From positions 7,068,001 to 7,132,000 of the forward strand of contig NZ_JARZAE010000004.1 in the NCBI RefSeq assembly GCF_029892095.1: 64,000 nucleotides of DNA. The letters run 5' to 3'. The number at the start of each line of letters is the position of its first letter. Positions within the stretch are counted from its first letter, which is position 1. The DNA comes from Kitasatospora sp. MAP12-44 (GTDB lineage: Bacteria > Actinomycetota > Actinomycetes > Streptomycetales > Streptomycetaceae). A model generated the notes under the pieces. The model did no database searches. It was not told the origin of the DNA and saw nothing but the letters and a program-made list of their open reading frames with translations. This document shows positions 16,261 through 23,656 of this stretch, one piece after another. A program made the position numbers and the translations under genes.

Positions 16261-16899
16261 GTGGGGCGACCGGTCAGGAACCTGCTGAGCAGGGAGATCA
16301 TCGCCAGAGCGGCCCTGGCCGTGGTCGATGAGCACGGCCCTGCCGGGCTCACCATGCGGGCGCTGGCCGAGCGGCTCGGCGTCAAGGCGGCCTCGCTCTA
16401 CAACCATGTGAGCGGCAAGGACGAGCTGCTGGACGCGCTGGCCGAGCTGGTCAACGCCGAGATCGACCACGCGCCGTTGGACGGCGCGACCGGTGTCGAG
16501 GACTGGCGGGCGGGTGTGGCGCGCTACGCCCGGGGTTACCGGCAGGTCTTCCTGCGGCACCCGAACACCATCGCGCTGCTCGCCCGGCGCCGGGTCGAGG
16601 CGACTCGCCAGCTGCTGGGGTACGACAAGCTGCTCGGTGCGCTCACCGCCGCCGGGCTGGCACCGGCCGACGCGGCGGAGGCGGCGGCCGCGCTGGACTA
16701 CCTGGTGCTGGGCTCGGCGCTGGAGACCTTCACCGCGGGATTCACCCGCGCGGCGGCCGACTACCGGCCGCACTACCCGGAGCTGGCCGGAGCCCTGGAG
16801 GCCTCGACGGCACGCGGCGGTGGTCCGGGCGGGCTGGACGAGCGCGGCTTCGAGCTCGCGCTGCGCCTGCTGCTGGGCGGGCTGACGCCGAGCGGCTGA
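16261..16899 (+). CDS. TetR-family transcriptional regulator
   Basis: This is a 212-residue TetR regulator with its helix-turn-helix at about residues 8-55 (LSREIIARAALAVVDEHGP, LAERLGVKAASLYNHVSGKDELLDALAELV). The C-terminal domain has YLVLGSALETFTAGFTRAAADYRPHYPEL, closely matching the TetR protein at 1750-2442, so the two are paralogues. The GTG start follows GGGAGG. It is convergent with the acyl-CoA ligase operon, sharing a strong hairpin that overlaps its own stop codon. Whether it controls that operon or the upstream radical SAM cluster cannot be told. Confidence 0.9.
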   Translation: MGRPVRNLLSREIIARAALAVVDEHGPAGLTMRALAERLGVKAASLYNHVSGKDELLDALAELVNAEIDHAPLDGATGVEDWRAGVARYARGYRQVFLRHPNTIALLARRRVEATRQLLGYDKLLGALTAAGLAPADAAEAAAALDYLVLGSALETFTAGFTRAAADYRPHYPELAGALEASTARGGGPGGLDERGFELALRLLLGGLTPSG

Positions 16900-16929
16900 C
16901 ACCCGTGGGCGTCGGCCGCTCGGCGTCAG
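16882..16929. terminator. Bidirectional hairpin between convergent genes
   Basis: A perfect 15-base-pair stem (CTGACGCCGAGCGGC and its complement, 18-base loop) spans the last codons of the TetR gene and ends 13 bases before the end of the convergent gene. It probably serves both. Confidence 0.7.
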
Positions 16930-16941
16930 TGGCGAAGGGGA

Positions 16942-17727
16942 TCAGGCGGACGGCGCCCGTCCGGCTCCCGGCGGCCCCGCGAACACCTGGGCGATCGGCA
17001 GCCAGGCGGTGGCCACCGGGCCGACCGCCGTCAGGGCCAGGTCGTCCGGGTGCCGGCGCTGGGTCACCCGCAGGCAGAAGTCCAGCGCGGGGCCGCTGAT
17101 CCGGTCCACCGCGTCCGCCGGTCCCCAGACCCACAACTCGCCGTCGGGGGCTGTGAGTTCGACGCGCAGCGCGGCGTCGGGCTGCGGGAGTCCGTTGGCC
17201 GCGAAGGCGAACGGGATGGTACGGAAGCCCAGATGGGCGATATGCCGCAGCCGGGCCGTCGGCGCCCGCTGCACGCCGAGGGCGTCGGCGACGTCCTCAC
17301 CGTGCGCCCAGGTCTCCATGATCCGTGCGGTCGCCATCGAGAGCGGCTTCATCGGCGGGCCGAACCAGGGCAGCTTGCCGGCCGGGTCGGCCGCGGCCAA
17401 CTCCTTTGCCAGCTCGGCCCGTCCGGCCCGCCAGTCGGCCAGCAGCTCGCCGTGCGGCCGCCGTGCGCCGGCCTCCGCGCCCGCGTCGACGGCGTTGTCG
17501 GGCCCGGTGAAGAGGTCCCGGGCGGCGGCCTCGAAGCCGACCGGCTCACGCAGCGCGCGCAGCGCCCAGGCGTCCGTCCAGGCCAGGTGGGAGATCTGGT
17601 GGCTGATCGTCCAGCCGGGGGCGGAGGTCTCGGTGGACCAGCCCTCGGTGGTCAGGTCGGCCACCAGGGCGTCGAGTTCGGAGCACTCGGCGGTCAGGTC
17701 GGTGATCAGCTCAGAGAGGTCGGGCAT
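16942..17727 (-). CDS. TIGR03084-like / maleylpyruvate isomerase-type (DinB fold) metal-binding protein
   Basis: This is a 261-residue protein of the DinB-like four-helix family that includes mycothiol-dependent maleylpyruvate isomerase. Visible marks are GWTISHQISHLAWTDAWA (metal-binding His), MATARIMETWAHGEDVADALG (second His pair) and a C-terminal domain ending in VTAWLPIAQVF-like sequence. It starts 16 bases after the acyl-CoA ligase stop with GGAG upstream, so it is the second gene of that operon. Enzymes of this fold use thiols such as mycothiol. The actual reaction is unknown. Confidence 0.8.
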   Translation of the reverse strand: MPDLSELITDLTAECSELDALVADLTTEGWSTETSAPGWTISHQISHLAWTDAWALRALREPVGFEAAARDLFTGPDNAVDAGAEAGARRPHGELLADWRAGRAELAKELAAADPAGKLPWFGPPMKPLSMATARIMETWAHGEDVADALGVQRAPTARLRHIAHLGFRTIPFAFAANGLPQPDAALRVELTAPDGELWVWGPADAVDRISGPALDFCLRVTQRRHPDDLALTAVGPVATAWLPIAQVFAGPPGAGRAPSA

Positions 17728-17743
17728 GTCTTCGGCAGCTCCT

Positions 17744-19276
17744 TCAGTTGACGCCGCGGCTGCGGCCGGCCCAGTACGGTTCGCGCAGCCGGAACTTCTG
17801 CAGCTTGCCGGTGGTGGTGCGCGGCAGGGTGTCCCGGAACTCCACCGACGTGGGGGACTTGTAGCCCGCCATCCGGGCCTTGCAGTGCGCGATCAGCGCC
17901 GCCTCGTCCGCGCTGCGGCCCGGCTTGAGGACGACCAGCGCCTTGATCGTCTCACCCCACTTGGTGTCCGGCACACCGATTACGGCGACCTCGGCGACGT
18001 CCGGGTGGTCGTAGAGGACGTCCTCCACCTCGATCGAGCTGACGTTCTCGCCGCCGGTGATGATCACGTCCTTCTTCCGGTCCGAGATGGTCAGGTAGCC
18101 GTCCTCCAGCGTGCCGCCGTCCCCGGTGTGGAACCAGCCGTCCTTCAGCGCGGCCGCCGTCTCGTCCGGGCGGTCCCAGTAGCCGGTGAGCACGGTGTTG
18201 GAGCGCACCAGCACCTCGCCCTGCTCGTCCACCCGCAGCTCGGTGCCGATCGCCGGGGCGCCCGCGCGGACCAGCCGATCGGCCCGCTCGGCGCCCGACA
18301 GCCCGTCCCACTCGGCGCGGGTGCGGTTCACCGTGACGATCGGGGAGGTCTCGGTCAGGCCGTAGATCTGCATGAACTCCCAGCCCAGCTCGCTCTCGAT
18401 GCGCTGGATCACGCTGCTCGGCGGGGGCGCGCCGGCCACGATGATCCGCACCCGGTCGCGGCCGGGGATCGGCCCGTCCCAGTCGGCCGCCGCGTCGAGC
18501 ACCGCCGTGCACACCGCGGGCGCGCCGCACAGGAAGGTCACCCCGTGCCGCTCGACCCGGCGCAGGATCTCGGCGCCGTCCACCTTGCGCAGCACGATGT
18601 GCTGGGCGCCCAGGCCGGTCAGGCCGTAGGGCATCCCCCAACCGTTCGCGTGAAACATGGGCAAAGTATGCAAATACACATCGCGATCGTTCGCCCCGAA
18701 GTGCAGGGCCATCAGGGTGGCGTTCAGCCAGCAGTTGCGGTGGGTGAGCTGAACGCCCTTGGGGCGGGCGGTGGTTCCGCTGGTGAAGTTGATGGTGGCG
18801 GTGTCGTTCTCGTCGATCTCGTAGCGGACCGGCTCATGGTCGAAGTCGTACAGCTCGGAGTCGCTCTCGGCACCGAGCACATAGCGGCGGGCGCAGGGCA
18901 CCCCGGCCAGCGCCTCGTCCAACTCCGGGTCCACCAGCAGCAGGGTGGCGCCGCTCTGCTCGACGATATAGGCGACCTCCTCGGCCTTCAGTCGGAAGTT
19001 GATCGGGACCAGCACCCGCCCGTATCCGCTGACTCCGAAGAGCGAGGTCATCAACCTGGCCGAGTTGTGCGAGACGATCGCGACCCGCTCGCCCTGGCCG
19101 ATCCCCAGCCGGTCCAACCCCGCGGCCTGCGCGCGGGCCAGCTCGGCGATCCGTCGATACGTCAACTCGTGCCAGGGCTCGGCTGGTTGGACGGGTTCGT
19201 CGACAATGCCGAGCCGGTCCGGGTACACCTGCTCGGCCCGGTTCAAAAAGTCCATCACGGACAGTGCTGTCTGCAT
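17744..19276 (-). CDS. Acyl-CoA synthetase (AMP-forming fatty-acid CoA ligase)
   Basis: This is a 510-residue adenylate-forming enzyme that activates a carboxylic acid to its acyl-CoA. The order of motifs is complete: TINFTSGTTARPKGVQLTHRN (phosphate loop), QIYGLTETSP, GWFHTGDGG, DRKKDVIITGGENVSS, and the C-terminal catalytic-lysine region TTTGKLQKFRLRE. It resembles the AlkK-type medium/long-chain ligases. The start at ATG 19276 (MQTALSVMDFLNRAEQV) is chosen because homology begins there, although the frame is open further upstream. It is divergent from an SDR gene, with paired CCTAGG palindromes between them. Confidence 0.92.
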   Translation of the reverse strand: MQTALSVMDFLNRAEQVYPDRLGIVDEPVQPAEPWHELTYRRIAELARAQAAGLDRLGIGQGERVAIVSHNSARLMTSLFGVSGYGRVLVPINFRLKAEEVAYIVEQSGATLLLVDPELDEALAGVPCARRYVLGAESDSELYDFDHEPVRYEIDENDTATINFTSGTTARPKGVQLTHRNCWLNATLMALHFGANDRDVYLHTLPMFHANGWGMPYGLTGLGAQHIVLRKVDGAEILRRVERHGVTFLCGAPAVCTAVLDAAADWDGPIPGRDRVRIIVAGAPPPSSVIQRIESELGWEFMQIYGLTETSPIVTVNRTRAEWDGLSGAERADRLVRAGAPAIGTELRVDEQGEVLVRSNTVLTGYWDRPDETAAALKDGWFHTGDGGTLEDGYLTISDRKKDVIITGGENVSSIEVEDVLYDHPDVAEVAVIGVPDTKWGETIKALVVLKPGRSADEAALIAHCKARMAGYKSPTSVEFRDTLPRTTTGKLQKFRLREPYWAGRSRGVN

Positions 19277-19340
19277 CCCGCCACTCTGGCCCCACTCGCG
19301 GCCCGGGCGCCAGCCCCTCCCTCGCGTTGCCCTGGTCGGT

Positions 19341-19370
19341 GGTCCTAGGACCTTCCGATGCCCTAGGACC
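19341..19370. promoter_or_regulatory. Paired CCTAGG palindromes between ligase and SDR genes
   Basis: GGTCCTAGGACC (19341-19352) is a perfect palindrome, and a second copy CCCTAGGACC lies at 19361-19370. The two CCTAGG centres are 18 bases apart, on similar faces of the helix. They are candidate operators for a dimeric regulator acting on the divergent promoters. Confidence 0.5.
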
Positions 19371-19437
19371 AAGGGCCCCGCCCGCTCCCGACCGTCGGCC
19401 GATCCGCCGCCGGCGGCCGCGGAGGGAGAGTGCAGTC

Positions 19438-20193
19438 ATGGACCTCACCGACCCCACCCCGCGCCCCGCCGCCTCCGCCCGTCCCGTCGCCGTGGTCACC
19501 GGTGCCTCGCGCGGCCTCGGCCTCGAACTCGCCCGGTCACTGGCCGAGGACGGCTGGCAGCTGGTGATCACGGCCCGCGACGGAACCGAACTCTCCGCCG
19601 CCGAAGCCGCGCTGAGCCGGCTGACCACCGTGACGGCGCTGCCCGGATCGGTGGTCGACGACGACCACCGGGCCGACCTCGCCGAGGCCGCCGCCCGGCT
19701 CGGCGGCGCCGAGCTGCTGATCAACAACGCCTCCACGCTGACCGGTTACGACCTCGCCGGCGCCGCGCTGCCCACCCTCGCCGAGTTCCCGCTGCCCGGC
19801 CTGCTGGAGACCTTCGAGGTCAACGTCCTCGCCCCGATCGCGCTCACCCAGCTGCTGCTGCCCCAACTCCGCTCGCACGGTGGCACGGTGATCAACCTCA
19901 GCTCGGACGCCGCGGTCGAGGCCTACCCCGGCTGGGGAGGCTACGGCGCGAGCAAGGCCGCCCTGGACCACGCCTCGGCCGTCCTCGCGGTCGAGGAGCC
20001 GCAGCTGCGGGTCTGGTCGGTCGACCCCGGTGACCTGCGCACCCGGATGCACCAGGAGGCCTTCCCCGGCGAGGACATCTCGGATCGGCCGCTGCCCGCG
20101 ACGGTCGTCCCGGCCTTCCGCGCGCTGCTGCGCGAGCGGCCCGGTTCGGGCCGCTACCGCGCCGCCGACCTGCGGACGCCGGCGGGGAGTTGA
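19438..20193 (+). CDS. Short-chain dehydrogenase/reductase (SDR)
   Basis: This is a 251-residue classical SDR. It has the cofactor loop VVTGASRGLGLELARSL, NNAS in the structural motif, VINLSSDAA (catalytic Ser) and YGASKAAL (YxxxK). An Arg in TARDG suggests NADP(H). The substrate is not predictable. ATG at 19438 is preceded by GGAGGGAG. The stop codon is embedded in an 18-base tandem duplication that also contains the start of the next gene, so the two genes are co-transcribed. Confidence 0.92.
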   Translation: MDLTDPTPRPAASARPVAVVTGASRGLGLELARSLAEDGWQLVITARDGTELSAAEAALSRLTTVTALPGSVVDDDHRADLAEAAARLGGAELLINNASTLTGYDLAGAALPTLAEFPLPGLLETFEVNVLAPIALTQLLLPQLRSHGGTVINLSSDAAVEAYPGWGGYGASKAALDHASAVLAVEEPQLRVWSVDPGDLRTRMHQEAFPGEDISDRPLPATVVPAFRALLRERPGSGRYRAADLRTPAGS

Positions 20194-20227
20194 GATGACG
20201 ACCACCACCGAGATGACGACCACCACC
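20192..20227 (+). repeat. Perfect 18-base tandem duplication across a stop/start junction
   Basis: GAGATGACGACCACCACC is present twice head to tail. The first copy includes part of the SDR stop and the first ATG of the queA-like gene, and the second repeats that ATG in frame, giving the protein start MTTTTEMTTTTVTGF. Either ATG could be used. Confidence 0.9.
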
Positions 20228-21280
20228 GTGACCGGCTTCGACTTCGCCGTCCCGTCCGAGCTGTCCGCCCACGCCCCCGCCGAGGCCCGCGGCACGGCGC
20301 GCGACGAGGTGCGGATGCTGGTCGGCCACCGCGGCGAACAGAGCGCCGAGCACCGCTCGTTCGCCGAACTGCCGACCGTGCTGCGCCCCGGCGACCTGCT
20401 GGTCGTCAACAACTCCGCGACGCTGCCCGCCGCACTGCCCGCCCGGCTGCCCGACGGTACGGCGGTGGTGCTGCACCTCTCCTCCGCGCATCCGGATCCC
20501 CGCGGCACCCACCTCGTCGAACTGCGCCGCCCGCCCGCCGCGGGGTCCGCCGCCGCCGGGTACTTCCCGCCCGAGGAGAGCCCGGCGCGCCCCGAACTGG
20601 CGCTCGCCCTGCCGGCCGGCGGCCGCGCCGTGCTGACCGGACCGTTCACCGCCCGGCTCTGGTACGCCCGGCTCACCCTGCCCGCGCCGCTCCCCGCCTA
20701 TCTGGCCCGGCACGGCAAGGCCATCCGGTACGGCTACGTCGACCGCGACTGGCCGCTCGCCGCCTACCAGACGGTCTTCGCCGCCGAGCCCGGCAGCAGT
20801 GAAATGCCCAGCGCGGCCCGTCCGTTCACGCCCCGGCTGGTCAGCGCCCTGGTGGCGCGCGGCATCCTGATCGCGCCGATCACGCTGCACACCGGCGTCG
20901 CCTCCCCGGAGGCCCACGAGGCGCCGTACGCGGAGCGGTTCAAGGTCCCGGAGACGACCGCCCGGCTGGTCGAACACGTCCGGGCCACCGGCGGGCGGAC
21001 CATCGCGGTGGGCACCACCGCCGTCCGCGCGCTGGAGTCCGCCGTCGGCCCGGACGGCCGTCCGCGCGCGGCCGACGGCTGGACGGACCTGGTGATCACC
21101 CCCGAGCGCGGGGTACGCCTGGTCGACGGCCTGCTGACCGGCTGGCACGAGCCGCGCGCCTCGCACCTGCTGATGCTGGAGGCGATCGCCGGCCGCCCGC
21201 TGCTCGACCTCTGCTACACCGAGGCGCTCGCCCACCGCTACCTCTGGCACGAGTTCGGCGACGTCAACCTGCTGCTCTGA
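20195..21280 (+). CDS. queA: QueA-like S-adenosylmethionine:tRNA ribosyltransferase-isomerase
   Basis: This is a 361-residue protein of the QueA family, which transfers the ribosyl part of SAM to 7-deazaguanine-modified tRNA in queuosine synthesis. Family segments are RPGDLLVVNNSATLPA, GSSEMPSAARPFT, APITLHTGV, EAPYAERFKV, AVGTTAVRALES and the C-terminal FGDVNLLL. It is a divergent actinobacterial version. No other queuosine genes are visible nearby, so its real tRNA substrate deserves caution. Start ATG 20195 or the duplicated ATG 20213. Confidence 0.85.
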   Translation: MTTTTEMTTTTVTGFDFAVPSELSAHAPAEARGTARDEVRMLVGHRGEQSAEHRSFAELPTVLRPGDLLVVNNSATLPAALPARLPDGTAVVLHLSSAHPDPRGTHLVELRRPPAAGSAAAGYFPPEESPARPELALALPAGGRAVLTGPFTARLWYARLTLPAPLPAYLARHGKAIRYGYVDRDWPLAAYQTVFAAEPGSSEMPSAARPFTPRLVSALVARGILIAPITLHTGVASPEAHEAPYAERFKVPETTARLVEHVRATGGRTIAVGTTAVRALESAVGPDGRPRAADGWTDLVITPERGVRLVDGLLTGWHEPRASHLLMLEAIAGRPLLDLCYTEALAHRYLWHEFGDVNLLL

Positions 21281-21342
21281 GCAGGTGAGTCCCACCGTGG
21301 TGGTCCGACGGCCCGTCGCCGCTCGGCTAGCCTGAGAGCACG

Positions 21343-22482
21343 ATGAACAGTCTGACCACGTCACGGGGTGACCTCGACCTCGCCCGCTTCCCCGCGGACC
21401 CCCGCGACCCGCTTCGCGCCTGGGATGCCGCCGACGCCTACCTGCTGCGGCACCTCGACTCCCTCGCCGTGTCCGGCACGGTGGTCGTCGTCGGCGACCG
21501 CTGGGGTGCGCTGACCACCGCCCTCGCCGCGTACGCCCCCGTGCAGATCACCGACTCGTTCCTCGCCCAGCAGGCGACCCGGGCGAACCTGGCACGCAAC
21601 GGCGTCGACGCCGGCGCCGTCCAGCTGCTGTCGACCCAGGACGCGCCGCCCTCCCGGATCGACGTCCTGCTGATCCGGGTGCCCAAGAGCCTGGCGCTGC
21701 TGGAGGACCAGCTGCACCGCCTCGCGCCGGGCGTGCACGCCGACACCGTCGTGATCGGCACCGGCATGGTCACCGAGATCCACACCTCGACGCTGAAGCT
21801 CTTCGAGCGGATCCTCGGCCCGACCCGCACCTCGCTGGCCGAGAAGAAGGCCCGGTTGATCTTCTGCACCCCCGACGCCCGGCCGGAGCACGCCGCCAGC
21901 CCGTGGCCGCACGCCTACCAACTGCCCGCCGACATCGGCGTGGCCGCCGGCCTGACCGTCACCAACCACGCCGGCACCTTCTGCGCCGAACGCCTCGACA
22001 TCGGCACCAGGTTCTTCCTGCGCCACCTCCCGCAGGGCCGGGGGCCGCAGCACATCGTCGACCTGGGCTGCGGCAACGGCGTGGTCGGCACGGCCGCGGC
22101 GCTGGCCAACCCCCGTGCCGAGCTGACCTTCATCGACGAGTCCTACCAGGCGGTGGCCTCGGCCGAGGCGACCTTCCGGGCGAACACCCCGGCCGGCGCC
22201 GCCGGGCACTTCCTGGTCGGCGACGGCCTGTCCGACGTGCCGGCCGATTCGGTGGACCTGGTGCTCAACAACCCGCCGTTCCACACCCACCAGGCGACCA
22301 CCGACGCGACCGCCTGGCGGATGTTCACCGGCTCCCGCCGGGTGCTGCGCCCCGGCGGCGAACTCTGGGTCATCGGCAACCGCCACCTTGGCTACCATGT
22401 CAAGCTGCGACGGCTGTTCGGCAACTGCGAGGTCGTCACCAGCGACCCGAAGTTCGTCATCCTGCGGTCCGTCAGGACCTGA
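21343..22482 (+). CDS. RlmG/RsmC-type rRNA guanine methyltransferase
   Basis: This is a 379-residue two-domain methyltransferase like RlmG/RsmC, which make N2-methylguanosine in ribosomal RNA. The N-terminal half is a degenerate methyltransferase-like domain (VVVVGDRWGALTTALAAY). The C-terminal half is catalytic, with IVDLGCGNGVVGTAAALANP for SAM and LVLNNPPFH, the NPPF/Y motif for exocyclic-amine methylation. A TAGCCT -10-like box lies about 10 bases before the ATG, so the transcript may be nearly leaderless. It lies 62 bases after queA. Confidence 0.85.
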   Translation: MNSLTTSRGDLDLARFPADPRDPLRAWDAADAYLLRHLDSLAVSGTVVVVGDRWGALTTALAAYAPVQITDSFLAQQATRANLARNGVDAGAVQLLSTQDAPPSRIDVLLIRVPKSLALLEDQLHRLAPGVHADTVVIGTGMVTEIHTSTLKLFERILGPTRTSLAEKKARLIFCTPDARPEHAASPWPHAYQLPADIGVAAGLTVTNHAGTFCAERLDIGTRFFLRHLPQGRGPQHIVDLGCGNGVVGTAAALANPRAELTFIDESYQAVASAEATFRANTPAGAAGHFLVGDGLSDVPADSVDLVLNNPPFHTHQATTDATAWRMFTGSRRVLRPGGELWVIGNRHLGYHVKLRRLFGNCEVVTSDPKFVILRSVRT

Positions 22483-22522
22483 CCGGCCGACTGGCCGACT
22501 CCCCAGCGAGAGTGGTACCTCG

Positions 22523-22999
22523 ATGCGCCCTGCCCTTTTCACTGTCGACCTGCCGGGGCCCGGCCGGCTGAGCACCATGGCCAGGCCCCGCGGGAACGAC
22601 TGGCTCGAAGACGAGATGACCGCACTGAAAGTCGCCGGAGTCGACGTCCTGGTCTGCGCGCTCACCGCCCCCGAACGCGAGGAGCTCGGCCTCGCGGACG
22701 AACCCCGGGCGGCCGAGGCGGCCGGCCTCCGCTACGTCGCGATACCCATCCCCGACCGCACCATCCCCGACCTCCCCGCCATCCTGCCCACCCTGCGCGC
22801 CCTCGCCGGGCAGCTGCGCGAGGGCGCCCACATCACCACCCACTGCCGCGCGGGCATCGGCCGCTCGTCCCTGCTGGCCGCCGCCCTGCTCATCCTCAAC
22901 GGCACCGACCCGGACACCGCGTGGGCCGGCATCGAACGCGCCCGCGGCCTCGCCGTCCCCGACACCGCCGAGCAGCGCGACTGGACCTCGCAGCTCTAG
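22523..22999 (+). CDS. Dual-specificity / CDKN3-like protein phosphatase
   Basis: This is a 158-residue cysteine phosphatase. The signature HCRAGIGRSS gives Cys108 and Arg114 (CX5R), and the upstream IPIPDRTIPD supplies the likely general-acid Asp. It resembles the small dual-specificity phosphatases that act on Tyr/Thr-phosphorylated proteins or phosphoinositide-like compounds. ATG 22523 is 40 bases after the methyltransferase stop. The ribosome-binding site is weak. It is convergent with the oxidoreductase gene. Confidence 0.82.
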   Translation: MRPALFTVDLPGPGRLSTMARPRGNDWLEDEMTALKVAGVDVLVCALTAPEREELGLADEPRAAEAAGLRYVAIPIPDRTIPDLPAILPTLRALAGQLREGAHITTHCRAGIGRSSLLAAALLILNGTDPDTAWAGIERARGLAVPDTAEQRDWTSQL

Positions 23000-23009
23000 A
23001 CCGATCGGG

Positions 23010-23597
23010 TCAGTGCTCGTCGTACGGGAAGCGGGCGAGCGGCGCCTGCTCGGCGAAGAAGGTCTTGGCCCGGACAGCCGCTCGTTCATCGCTGAGCACC
23101 TGCCCCGGCTTTGAGCCGTTGCCGAGCAGGACGCCACCGAAGCGCATGCCCATGTAGGCCGCCGAGTGGTTCAGCGAGAGGACCAGCGGCGCCGCCACCT
23201 CCTCCTCCCGGTGCGCCAGCGCGGTCACGCCCCACAGGGTGCGCCCGGCCATCGCGGCCTTGAAGCCGGGGTCCGGGGTGGACAGCCACTTCGACCAGTA
23301 GTCGAGGTAGCGCTTCGCGTAGGACGACAGGGAGTACCAGTACAGCGGCGAGACGATGACGATGTCGGTGGCGCCGAGCGTCGCCAGGCGCAGCAGCGAC
23401 TCGTCGTCCTCGCCCTCCTGCGGCCAGGTGTCCTCCGCGTGGCGCAGGTCGCGGAAGTCGGGCAGCCGCAGCCGCGTCAGGTCCAGCCACTGCTGGTCGA
23501 CGTCGCCCGGCAGCTGCTCGGCCGCCGAACGGGCCAGCAACTCGCTGTTTCCGTCCGCCCGGGCACTGCTGAGGAGGAAGAGGAACGAACGGGCCAT
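23010..23597 (-). CDS. Flavodoxin-fold NAD(P)H-dependent oxidoreductase
   Basis: This is a 195-residue flavodoxin-like reductase. It begins MARSFLFLLSSARADGNSELLARSAAEQL, an FMN phosphate loop of the NADPH-dependent FMN reductase type, with IVIVSPLYWYSLSSYAKRYLDYWSKW as the second flavin-binding loop. It probably reduces quinones, flavins or related compounds. Start ATG 23597 follows GGAG. It is 59 bases downstream of rox on the same strand and may be co-transcribed; such a reductase could support flavin chemistry. Confidence 0.82.
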   Translation of the reverse strand: MARSFLFLLSSARADGNSELLARSAAEQLPGDVDQQWLDLTRLRLPDFRDLRHAEDTWPQEGEDDESLLRLATLGATDIVIVSPLYWYSLSSYAKRYLDYWSKWLSTPDPGFKAAMAGRTLWGVTALAHREEEVAAPLVLSLNHSAAYMGMRFGGVLLGNGSKPGQVLSDERAAVRAKTFFAEQAPLARFPYDEH

Positions 23598-23656
23598 CAC
23601 ATACTCCAAGATCGAATCGACAAGTCCACCGCCTGCAACTTCGACCAGGCCCCGCG

